Positions 1-7,219 of a DNA stretch of 15,691 nucleotides are shown here, piece by piece. This DNA is from JANSWP01 sp041941305 (lineage in GTDB: Bacteria > Bacteroidota > Bacteroidia > Chitinophagales > Saprospiraceae). The stretch lies in the NCBI GenBank assembly GCA_041941305.1, contig JBGTQJ010000106.1, forward strand, positions 1-15,691, in the 5' to 3' direction. Both the position numbers and the translations under genes were made by a program. The notes under the pieces were generated by a model that was not told where the DNA came from, made no database searches, and worked only from the letters and a program-made list of their open reading frames with translations. Each line of letters opens with the position of its first letter. The first letter of the stretch is position 1.

Positions 1-293
1 TTTAACAAAGATATAAATTTCAAAAAAATACTAAAAAAGCACGCTAAACACATACCTAATGGGTTTCGCCTTTTTAGGAATACTATTTAGATTTAGCCTA
101 AAGCAGCCGGGAGTTGTCGTTTATTAAGAAGCTAATTATTGAAAAGCAATTTGAAAAGATAAATGCATTAGAGTGACAAATATGGAACCCCCAAATACCC
201 CGGCACAAAGGAATACCTGATAAATATAACAATTATTACACGGCACTTTAAGTTATTATTCATCCCTTTTTCAAAATTTAATTTCTTTTAATT

Positions 294-779
294 ATGCAAA
301 CATTTTTTTTGTTCCTAGCTATTACACTACTGTCTCTATCTTGTTCAAAAGATCATATAACAGTAGAAACAGTCAACCCAATTGATGAAAATGAAACAAC
401 AACGGAACCCGAAAATTTAATCTATGACATTGATGTTCAAATAATTCAACCAACAAACAAGGATACTTTCCATGTAGGAGAACCAATTACCCTAAATGGA
501 CTTTTAAAAATGACAGGTGATGATGAATTTGTTGAAGTTGTCCGATTTGGAGAATACGATATTTGGAATGGAGATGAACTACTATACATTATTTATTCAG
601 ACAATGTCATGACTAAAGATTCCTTTCTATTTGAAACCACATTCGAATGGAATATACCTCAAGTCTTGCATTTGCGTCTTTGTGGATATCGAAATGAAAT
701 CAGATATGTGGATGGATATGGCGATGTATTTACCTATAATGGTAGCTGCGATTATCTAGAATTATATATTATTGAGTAA
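294..779 (+). CDS. Small lipoprotein of unknown function
   Basis: This 161-residue protein begins with a short hydrophobic stretch ending in LSLSC at residues 13-17, a good lipobox. It is therefore probably cleaved before Cys17, lipid-anchored and exposed at the outer membrane or periplasm. The acidic, Thr/Glu/Pro-rich segment at about 25-42 looks like a tether. The rest alternates polar and hydrophobic residues, with FHVGEPITLNG at about 61-71, as in Ig-like beta-sandwich domains. Cys residues near the C-terminus (CGYR, GSCDY) could pair. The ATG at 294 puts the signal sequence at the very N-terminus, and no upstream start is needed. I do not recognise a family. The next gene, 100 bp downstream, is also small, exported and beta-rich, so the two may work together. 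Export is fairly sure; function is unknown. Confidence 0.75.
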   Translation: MQTFFLFLAITLLSLSCSKDHITVETVNPIDENETTTEPENLIYDIDVQIIQPTNKDTFHVGEPITLNGLLKMTGDDEFVEVVRFGEYDIWNGDELLYIIYSDNVMTKDSFLFETTFEWNIPQVLHLRLCGYRNEIRYVDGYGDVFTYNGSCDYLELYIIE

Positions 780-879
780 GGCATAAGGTCTTTATTTCTA
801 ACGAGAACTGAATTGTTCCCTTTTACCAAAAATGGGCTTTTGCTTGTTTTTGGTAATATATATCCTAAAAAATATTATT

Positions 880-1263
880 ATGAAAAATATTCTTTTTGTT
901 CTAATTCTTTTCTCTTTGACTCCAGGAGTGAATTTTTCGCAATCTTTAGTTGAAGACACCAGGGAAGTGAAAATAAACATCGAAATCATTGAAAACAAGG
1001 AAGCAATAAAAATTGGCGAATTGGTACCAATCAAATTTTCATACGAAACTTCAAGTTCAAATAAAAACAGGCTGAAGGTCTTAATATTTGATACCAGTAA
1101 TTATACCGAAATTGTACTTTTAGAAATGGATATTTTGGGAGATGGAGACGGAGTTTTAAATTATCAGTTTGCGAAGAAAGGAAACTACAACTTGGTTATT
1201 ATGATAAGTAAAGACCCTGATTTTAAGAAAAGATCAAAATCAATAAAATTGACAGTAAAATAA
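880..1263 (+). CDS. Small secreted beta-rich protein, function unknown
   Basis: The protein has 127 residues when started at the ATG at 880. An in-frame ATG at 832 would add 16 residues, but 880 gives a standard signal peptide (MKNILFVLILFSLTPGVNFSQ) with probable cleavage near FS-Q, so 880 is preferred. The mature part, about 105 residues, is rich in Lys, Ile and Glu and has alternating strands. IKIGELVPIKFSY followed later by KGNYNLVIMI resembles an Ig-like or PKD-like beta-sandwich. I see no catalytic motif and no sorting domain. It follows the lipoprotein gene with a 100-bp gap and precedes a strong hairpin terminator at 1325-1360. The pair is probably a small transcription unit, but no clear Bacteroidota promoter (TAnnTTTG) was found upstream. 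The function is not recognised. Confidence 0.7.
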   Translation: MKNILFVLILFSLTPGVNFSQSLVEDTREVKINIEIIENKEAIKIGELVPIKFSYETSSSNKNRLKVLIFDTSNYTEIVLLEMDILGDGDGVLNYQFAKKGNYNLVIMISKDPDFKKRSKSIKLTVK

Positions 1264-1269
1264 AAAGAT

Positions 1270-1292
1270 AAGGCGAGTCAAAAACTCACCTT
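1270..1292 (+). terminator. Weak hairpin just after the secreted-protein gene
   Basis: A 9-bp stem with one C-A mismatch (AAGGCGAGT / ACTCACCTT) and a CAAAA loop starts 6 bases after the stop codon at 1261-1263. No T-run follows, so it may be a 3'-end stabilising structure rather than the true terminator. The stronger hairpin at 1325-1360 is the likelier stop signal. Confidence 0.35.
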
Positions 1293-1324
1293 AACCAACT
1301 GAGAAAGCAAAGATAACATTTAGC

Positions 1325-1360
1325 AGCAAGGCTTTCACAAGCCTTGCTATTTTCTTTATT
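1325..1360 (+). terminator. Strong intrinsic terminator between convergent genes
   Basis: There is a perfect 10-bp stem (AGCAAGGCTT / AAGCCTTGCT) with a 4-base loop at 1335-1338, followed on the + strand by ATTTTCTTTATT. It lies between the + strand pair ending at 1263 and the - strand gene ending at 1356, and its T-rich tail overlaps that gene's stop codon. The T tail favours action on + strand transcripts. On the - strand the stem follows the stop codon directly but lacks a good T-run. Confidence 0.8.
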
Positions 1361-4300
1361 GACTTAAAATCATTTTTTTCGTTAAACTCATGCCACCAAC
1401 ATTAAGTTCATAAAATACCAATCCAGCTGATAATCCTAAGTCCCTTCTATCCAGTACATATGTGTTGTTTCCTGCTTCAAAAACGTTTTCTATTTTATGC
1501 AACAATTTCCCGGAAACATCAAAAAAGTACAAGACCACTTCCTCTTTTTCTGGGAGGAAAAAGGAAATCTCTGTTTCATCCTCAAATGGGTTAGGAACAT
1601 TTTGAAATAATTGAATTGGTGCTTTTCCACCTAAACCTGATTCATTTTTAACAAATTGCAATTCCACATCCAACAATTCATCATTGATCCTAAAGGCGGC
1701 AGATTTTGTATATCTTGAATTGATTTCCAAAACTTCACTCAAAAGTTGGGGGGATTTGGCGATGAAGTTCATGGTGAATAAATCCGCCTGTTTCGGCAAT
1801 AGGGTTAGGCCATCATTGTACCAAAGCAAGGTAATGGCGCCCTCATCTTTCAAACTGGTTCCATATTTCGGTTTTATAAAGTCTCTACGATCTGTATTTT
1901 CAAAATCCAGAAATTCCAAGGCATTTTCATCAAAATCGAGGGTAAACTGGAAAGCTTTTATTTGCTCCAAAGCTTCAGATTTAAAAGTAAGGGATACCAC
2001 CTCTCCAACGTGGAGTTTTTGATTTTCAGTAAATAGATTGAATTTATTTGAATTTCTGTCATCTATTTCATTGCCTGTAAAAACATCAGGATCGGCATTG
2101 CTGCTCACATCTCCTATTTTGATCCCAATAAAGTTTGCATCAAGAATATCACCTGTGATACTCGTCAATGGAATTTCCTCTGGGAATAAAGGTGTAAATG
2201 GATCCTCCTCATCTGGAAAGGAATAGGCATTAGGTATAAATCGCCAGGATGTGTTGTTTGGAAATGCGTCATCAATAAACAAGATAACCCTTTGTATTAC
2301 AACCAAATCAGCAACAGTAATGGTTCCAGTATTATTGGCATCAGCGGCTATCAATTTATAAGGTGAATCCAATTTTTCCTTATCCAATATGTGGTCATTG
2401 ATTTTTGCCAAGTCGAAACTGGAGACACCATTATTTGGATTTATATCCTTTTCTGGTCTGACTGAGTAGCTATTTCCTTCAAAATCTCCTTCAAAATCAA
2501 AATCTCCTGGCAGGTTGGTATAGAAGGGAGCCATATTCTCACCATCCAAATGTACAGTCACCTGGGAAATGCCTTCCCCCCAAGTCGTCTGAATTTCTCC
2601 AGCGATGACATTGGGGTTTTGAAGGCAATTGTCAAAACCATCATTTACCAGGATGTTTGTTTGGCAAATCCCTTGATTGCCATTCTCGTCTGTTACATAG
2701 AGTTGGATTTGGTTTTGTCCCAGGTCGTCACATGTGTAAGTTCGGTGTTTGTCATTTATATTGGCAGAGAATGAAAATTTCAAATCATCGGTAGTAGTAC
2801 AATTGTCAAAGCTCGCTAAATCCAGCAAATTGGCGGAGATGCTATATTCTCCTTGAACATTCAGGTCGATTTGAAAGCCATTGGCACACAAAGCATTTGG
2901 AGCGTAATCATCTTGTACAGTTACTACAAAATTGTGTTCACTTGTATTGCCACATCCATCTGAAGCGAAATAGGTCATGTTGTATGTACCTGGTGCAACA
3001 TTTGAAAATCCAAACCCATTCCCCAAGTCTCCCTGGGCAGAAAGCAAAATGTGGTCACTACAATCATCAATCAAAGGAGTAGGCAAATCAACTGTAGCAA
3101 AACAATTGATCGAGGAAGTCATTCCATAAATCAAATTGTTGTTCTGGCTAAGGAAAACTGGAGGTTCATTATCAGAAACTGTCAGCGTTTGCACATATTC
3201 CCACCTACCCTGGTCTGAGCCTGAATTGGAATCATACTGACAAAAATCAATAACGGTCCAGGTTCGATACACCACATAACAGGCTGGTTCTGAAATCCAA
3301 AGCAATTCATCATCCCAACTTGCAGAGACGGACTCACAATTCCCGATTGAAAGAAAAGAGGGCTCTTTGAAAGGATCGGAAAGGGTATTTGGAGATAAAT
3401 TAGGTTCACACACTGTAGTCGTATAGTCTGCCGGCCAAATGATCAAATCATTATTTGCATTCCATGGATTTTGACTGCTAACTGTGACCGTTTGGGAAAC
3501 TGCGTTGATATTTCCAAAATCATCTGTTGCAATCCATGTCCGAATTAAAGAACCCTGACCACATCCTCCTATGATTTGTTCTACCTGTTCTTCAACAGTC
3601 ATATTACAATTGTCTATTCCAGAAGCAGTTCCAAAAACCGATAAATCACTTAAATCCTGATTACAATCAACAGTCACATCAGCAGGAGCTAAAAGAGCGG
3701 GTGCTTGTTGGTCCTCAACCATTACTTCGACTTCACAAAAACTGGAATTTCCATCACAGTCTTTAGCTCGCATATGTACCAGCAAGCTGGTTCCAGCATC
3801 ATCACAAGTTACCTCCAGATATTCTGAATAGGCAACAGCATCCTCCTCTTTACGTTTCACTTCAAAACCATCGAGGCAACACAAATCATAGCTACCATCA
3901 TCAATCACATCGGCGAAAACGAGCGCATTACCATCAGGCGTTAACGATGCTACTGTAAAGCCATCACAAATAACTGTTGGTGGGTGTTGATCGTATACGG
4001 TAATGAAAAAAGTACAGGAAGTTGAATTTCCACATCCATCGGTGGCTTCATAAATTACCGGATATGTTCCAGGAGCAACATCCTCATAATCTCCAAATCC
4101 AGATCCGTAACTCCAACTTGGAATAATGTTGACATTTTGAGTACAATCATCCGTAGCATTGGCAGCAGGCAGGGTAACAGTCATCCCACATTCCGGTGTA
4201 TTGGTTCCTAAAGTTAGGTTTGCAGGACATGAAATTAGAGGAGGAGTTGTATCAAATAATTTTATAATTTGTATTTCTTTCAAAACCTGACTGTTACAAT

Positions 4301-5597
4301 CATCCAATATAGACCATTCTCTTAAAATAACCTCGCTTCCCGGACAGGTAATAATACTTTGATCTACATAGGTCATACTGAAGGTACAATCTCCATTTTC
4401 AATAGGATATTGATCAAAAGTAGTATTCAAATTGCCATCATCGTCGAGAAAAGGAAAGCCAGTAACTATGGGATCTGCACCATCTCCACAATTCAATATA
4501 GGAGCTTGAAGCCCATCAAGATTAGCAGGAAAATGTACATCACCTAAAGTAGCTCTTTCCAGGGTAATGACCTGAAGACAATTCCCTTTATTGCCAAAAT
4601 CATCTGTTGCGGTCCATGTTCTGTGGATAATCTTTTGGGCAGTTGTTAAAAACTGGAAGTTTGAAACCTCGGTATTTACAGAATTTGGCGTACCATCCGA
4701 AGCTTGTTCAAATGAAACAATATCCCCCGGTTGTAAAAGCCATGACTGCCAGGTGCCACTTGTTATATCATTAAAAGAAAGTTGTATACAAACATCATTA
4801 ATTGTAATGTAGAAGGCATCCACATTAAAATTGGAGCCCCCAAAACTACTCCAATCAAAACTTATATAGCCCTCAGCGGGTACCGCGATGCGAAATCGCG
4901 TTAAATAACGAGGTCTTGTTTTAAATGGAGACGAGTTGGCCCCTTCAACCAACACCGCGTTGGGAGCTCCGGTGACATCTACCCCACCGTCACCATTCGA
5001 TGTCTGCTCCGTCCAATTTGACGGATCAAAATATCCTTGAAATCCCTGCATTCCACAGCCTAAGTCAATTATGTCATCCTCATGCTCCAAACTCATTACA
5101 TCTGTACAATTATCATAGGCATATGGCTCCCCAAGGGCAGCAGGGTTATCATCTTCAGTACATTTAATATTTATATTTTGGCAATCTACTTTAGGGGCTC
5201 TTCCATCAACCACATTTACCGTCCCTGCACAAGTCAATCCCGTCCATTCATGTGTCAAAAAAGCATTTACGGTCATTCCTATATGATCTTCATTTAGGGT
5301 GTCACCCAAATAAATACCGCTTTGATCATAATAATCGATCGTGGAAGGACCCCCACATGCATAAGGATTGGCAATCATAAAAAAGGGATTGACATACCCT
5401 TTGCAATCATCTTTAAGAGAAAGGGTTACATTATTGTTGCATGCTATGCTCGTACACTGCGCTTTTAAGTATGCAGTGGGCATTAGGCAGTAGGCAGTGA
5501 ACAATGCTAGTATAATCAAAGAACTATTTTTTTTCTGCTGCTGACTGCCAACTGCTGACTGCCAACTGCAAACTGAAGCATAAATCGGTCTTTTCAT
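1356..5597 (-). CDS. Giant secreted HYR / dockerin / cohesin-like protein with T9SS sorting domain
   Basis: This 1413-residue protein is predicted to pass the inner membrane by the Sec route and the outer membrane by T9SS. The signal sequence is unusual: the hydrophobic core lies at about 26-46 after a long n-region, with probable cleavage at LKA-Q near residue 46. A jelly-roll-like domain spans about 185-320 (DPSNWTEQ, FDWSSFGG, VSNFQFL). HYR-type modules follow at about 449-541 (DTTPPLISCPANLTL, DGCGN), 625-711 and 807-903. Many paired Cys residues suggest disulfides. A dockerin-like pair of EF-hand loops starts at D1051 and D1086. A cohesin-like beta-sandwich occupies about 1190-1317, and a type A sorting domain about 1328-1413 (FQNVPNPF, FFDVSGKLL, KKMILSQ). 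The likely role is in adhesion or the extracellular matrix, with A-LPS anchoring after removal of the sorting domain. No enzyme domain was seen. The gene stands alone on its strand. Confidence 0.9.
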   Translation of the reverse strand: MKRPIYASVCSWQSAVGSQQQKKNSSLIILALFTAYCLMPTAYLKAQCTSIACNNNVTLSLKDDCKGYVNPFFMIANPYACGGPSTIDYYDQSGIYLGDTLNEDHIGMTVNAFLTHEWTGLTCAGTVNVVDGRAPKVDCQNINIKCTEDDNPAALGEPYAYDNCTDVMSLEHEDDIIDLGCGMQGFQGYFDPSNWTEQTSNGDGGVDVTGAPNAVLVEGANSSPFKTRPRYLTRFRIAVPAEGYISFDWSSFGGSNFNVDAFYITINDVCIQLSFNDITSGTWQSWLLQPGDIVSFEQASDGTPNSVNTEVSNFQFLTTAQKIIHRTWTATDDFGNKGNCLQVITLERATLGDVHFPANLDGLQAPILNCGDGADPIVTGFPFLDDDGNLNTTFDQYPIENGDCTFSMTYVDQSIITCPGSEVILREWSILDDCNSQVLKEIQIIKLFDTTPPLISCPANLTLGTNTPECGMTVTLPAANATDDCTQNVNIIPSWSYGSGFGDYEDVAPGTYPVIYEATDGCGNSTSCTFFITVYDQHPPTVICDGFTVASLTPDGNALVFADVIDDGSYDLCCLDGFEVKRKEEDAVAYSEYLEVTCDDAGTSLLVHMRAKDCDGNSSFCEVEVMVEDQQAPALLAPADVTVDCNQDLSDLSVFGTASGIDNCNMTVEEQVEQIIGGCGQGSLIRTWIATDDFGNINAVSQTVTVSSQNPWNANNDLIIWPADYTTTVCEPNLSPNTLSDPFKEPSFLSIGNCESVSASWDDELLWISEPACYVVYRTWTVIDFCQYDSNSGSDQGRWEYVQTLTVSDNEPPVFLSQNNNLIYGMTSSINCFATVDLPTPLIDDCSDHILLSAQGDLGNGFGFSNVAPGTYNMTYFASDGCGNTSEHNFVVTVQDDYAPNALCANGFQIDLNVQGEYSISANLLDLASFDNCTTTDDLKFSFSANINDKHRTYTCDDLGQNQIQLYVTDENGNQGICQTNILVNDGFDNCLQNPNVIAGEIQTTWGEGISQVTVHLDGENMAPFYTNLPGDFDFEGDFEGNSYSVRPEKDINPNNGVSSFDLAKINDHILDKEKLDSPYKLIAADANNTGTITVADLVVIQRVILFIDDAFPNNTSWRFIPNAYSFPDEEDPFTPLFPEEIPLTSITGDILDANFIGIKIGDVSSNADPDVFTGNEIDDRNSNKFNLFTENQKLHVGEVVSLTFKSEALEQIKAFQFTLDFDENALEFLDFENTDRRDFIKPKYGTSLKDEGAITLLWYNDGLTLLPKQADLFTMNFIAKSPQLLSEVLEINSRYTKSAAFRINDELLDVELQFVKNESGLGGKAPIQLFQNVPNPFEDETEISFFLPEKEEVVLYFFDVSGKLLHKIENVFEAGNNTYVLDRRDLGLSAGLVFYELNVGGMSLTKKMILSQ
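5471..5578. repeat. Inverted pair of 7-bp arrays inside a signal-peptide coding region
   Basis: On the + strand, four 7-bp units of the GCAGT type lie at 5471-5498 (ATGCAGT, GGGCATT, AGGCAGT, AGGCAGT). Five units of the ACTGC type lie at 5544-5578 (ACTGCCA, ACTGCTG, ACTGCCA, ACTGCAA, ACTGAAG). GCAGT is the reverse complement of ACTGC, so the arrays form an imperfect inverted repeat around a 45-bp centre. Both are read through by the giant secreted-protein gene and encode residues 7-18 and 34-43. The centre encodes the start of the hydrophobic core. Confidence 0.85.
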
Positions 5598-6387
5598 GGA
5601 TACTTAGGTGTCTGGTTAACGAATTGTTTTAAGGGTAATCTGCTTTGTTTGTCGCTGTAAGGGAATTCAGCGCATGTTTAAATTTTAATAGGTTGATAAC
5701 CAATATTTTAGGAACCTGACTTCAAAATCATGAACTCATTTGGCTCGCCAAACGCCTCCCAAATTTTTTCTTCAGAACCCTAAACTATTGATTATCAACT
5801 CAATAAAAAAATGGCTTAATTCTTAGATTTTTGTCAAAACAAAATACCTATACAGCCATGCAACATGGAGCAATAATTTTTACCCAAAAAATCATGAATA
5901 ATGCTTTTATTATCCATTATTAATTCTTCATTCCAATAGTAGTGGGTAGATATCCAAACTTGTTTTAAAAAATCAGGAAAAAATCACCATTATCAATCCC
6001 GTCATTCTTTAAAGAAAGAATAGTCAGGGGGATAGAAATTGTAGACAGGAAAACAGGAGTAGTAGTGGAAACAGTAAACTACATTCATGGGAATCTGGAT
6101 TTTGGAATAAGCGTTGGCTCTACAGCTTAGAGAAAAGTGGGTTTTAGGTGTGGGAAAGGGATATTCTCTAAGCTATTATGAATCGTAAAGCACAAGGCTA
6201 TTTGTTAATGGGACAATACTTGTTTTCGGTGTTTTTGTTCTAAGTTGTTTTCTAAAAATATGTCCGCTGTATTCAAATTAGTATGCAATAAAATATACTA
6301 ATGATTGTGTTTCAAAAGTTTAGTTATGGCAAAGATAGGATATATATTTTGAGTTTGGTTACCGGATTGGGGGTAAAAAACATATTT
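5598..6387. other. Long intergenic region without an intact gene
   Basis: About 790 AT-rich bases separate the giant secreted-protein gene, whose upstream region this is, from the Fe-S protein gene, whose downstream region this is. The stretch 5969-6188 may be a decayed outer-membrane protein gene and is listed separately. Small hairpins include CGCTG/CAGCG at 5653-5672 and ATTCTTT/AAAGAAT at 6004-6021. No TAnnTTTG-type promoter was found for the 5597 gene, and no convincing terminator for the 6388 gene. Confidence 0.6.
5969..6188 (+). pseudogene. Possible remnant of an outer-membrane beta-barrel gene
   Basis: One frame is open from 5969 to a stop at 6128-6130 without a start codon and reads ...IVRGIEIVDRKTGVVVETV and then NYIHGNLDFGISVG. 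Another frame, open from 6111 to a stop at 6186-6188, continues with LQLREKWVLGVGKGYSLSYY. Joined by a frameshift near 6115-6122, the product has the pattern of Bacteroidota outer-membrane barrels, in which a DFGIS/G segment precedes an 'xxKWxLGVGYxYSL' strand. The match is a visual impression only. It could also be chance open frames in AT-rich DNA. Confidence 0.3.
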
Positions 6388-7170
6388 TTATTTTGATAAA
6401 TTATTTAAAATAAGCTCTGCCAAATCATAAACCATTACCTCTTCCTGCTTCTCCTTAGCCTTCACACCATCTGACATCATTGTCAAACAAAATGGGCAAT
6501 TAAGCGCAATTATTTCAGCTTTAGTATCCAATGCTTCTTCAGTTCTTTCCATATTAATCCGCTTTTCTCCAGGTTCATCCTCCTTCCACATTTGTGCTCC
6601 ACCTGCACCGCAACACAAGCCTTTTTTTCCGGCTCGCTTCATTTCCACCAACTGATTATCCAGGCTTTGCAAAACACTTCTGGGGGCTTCATAAATGTTA
6701 TTGGCTCTACCGAGGTAACAAGAATCGTGATATGTAATTTTTTTACCTTCAAATACTCCCCCACCCTTTAATTTTAGACGCCCTTCATTAATTAGACTTT
6801 GCAAAAATTCCGTATGGTGAACCACATCATAATTACCTCCCAATTCAGGATATTCATTTTTCAAAATATTGAAACAATGTGGACAAGTTGTGACGATTTT
6901 CTTCACATTGTACATATTCAAAACTTCAATATTTTGCAATGCCGTCATTTGAAAAATAAACTCATTTCCTGCTCGACGAGCCGGGTCTCCTGTACAAGCC
7001 TCCTCCTTGCCCAGAATAGCAAAGTCAACCTTGGCTTCATTCAAAATCCTGGTAAAAGCCAGGGTAACTTTTTGGGCACGAGGGTCAAAACTACCTGCGC
7101 ATCCAACCCAAAAAAGAACTTCTGGAGTTTTGCCTTCGGCGGCGAGGTTTGCCATTAAAGGTATTTTCAT
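6388..7170 (-). CDS. CCG-domain (Fe-S)-binding protein, HdrB/GlpC-like
   Basis: This 260-residue protein has two copies of the cysteine-rich CCG module known from HdrB, GlpC and LutA/LldE-type electron-transfer subunits. Copy 1 has C24 (WVGCAGSF), C59 (CTGDPARRAGNEF) and C96/C99 (CPHC). Copy 2 has C151 (HDSCYLGR), C186/C187 (CCGAGGAQMW) and C215/C218 (CPFC). Copy 1 has CTG in place of CCG, so only copy 2 is canonical. Such modules bind [4Fe-4S]-type clusters and usually pass electrons in a cytosolic or membrane-associated oxidoreductase. From memory, close relatives start with a sequence like MKIPLMANLAAEG, which supports the ATG at 7170 over an in-frame TTG at 7215. The usual partner, a membrane ferredoxin/HdrC-like subunit, is absent here. 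The gene instead follows the TPR gene by 49 bp. The family is clear; the substrate is unknown. Confidence 0.9.
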   Translation of the reverse strand: MKIPLMANLAAEGKTPEVLFWVGCAGSFDPRAQKVTLAFTRILNEAKVDFAILGKEEACTGDPARRAGNEFIFQMTALQNIEVLNMYNVKKIVTTCPHCFNILKNEYPELGGNYDVVHHTEFLQSLINEGRLKLKGGGVFEGKKITYHDSCYLGRANNIYEAPRSVLQSLDNQLVEMKRAGKKGLCCGAGGAQMWKEDEPGEKRINMERTEEALDTKAEIIALNCPFCLTMMSDGVKAKEKQEEVMVYDLAELILNNLSK

Positions 7171-7219
7171 AATTATTTTTTCTGATTTTGATAAATTTTT
7201 GCCTATGACTGTCAATAGC

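Noticed and set aside
6..13. CAAAGATA, a - strand TATCTTTG matching the Bacteroidota -7 box
   Set aside because: No TTG-type -33 element at proper spacing was seen, and the downstream gene would be outside the window.
798..1034. 78-codon - strand frame over the second small secreted-protein gene
   Set aside because: It is antisense to a gene with a good signal peptide, and its composition looks like read-through of AT-rich DNA.
5820..5990. Short - strand open frame (KQVWISTHYYWNEELIMDNK) in the long gap
   Set aside because: It has a stop shortly upstream, a late ATG and only about 27 residues after it, with no family resemblance.
7171..7215. Upstream TTG start for the Fe-S protein
   Set aside because: The extra 15 residues are not like the family's N-terminus as I know it, whereas the ATG at 7170 gives a typical start.
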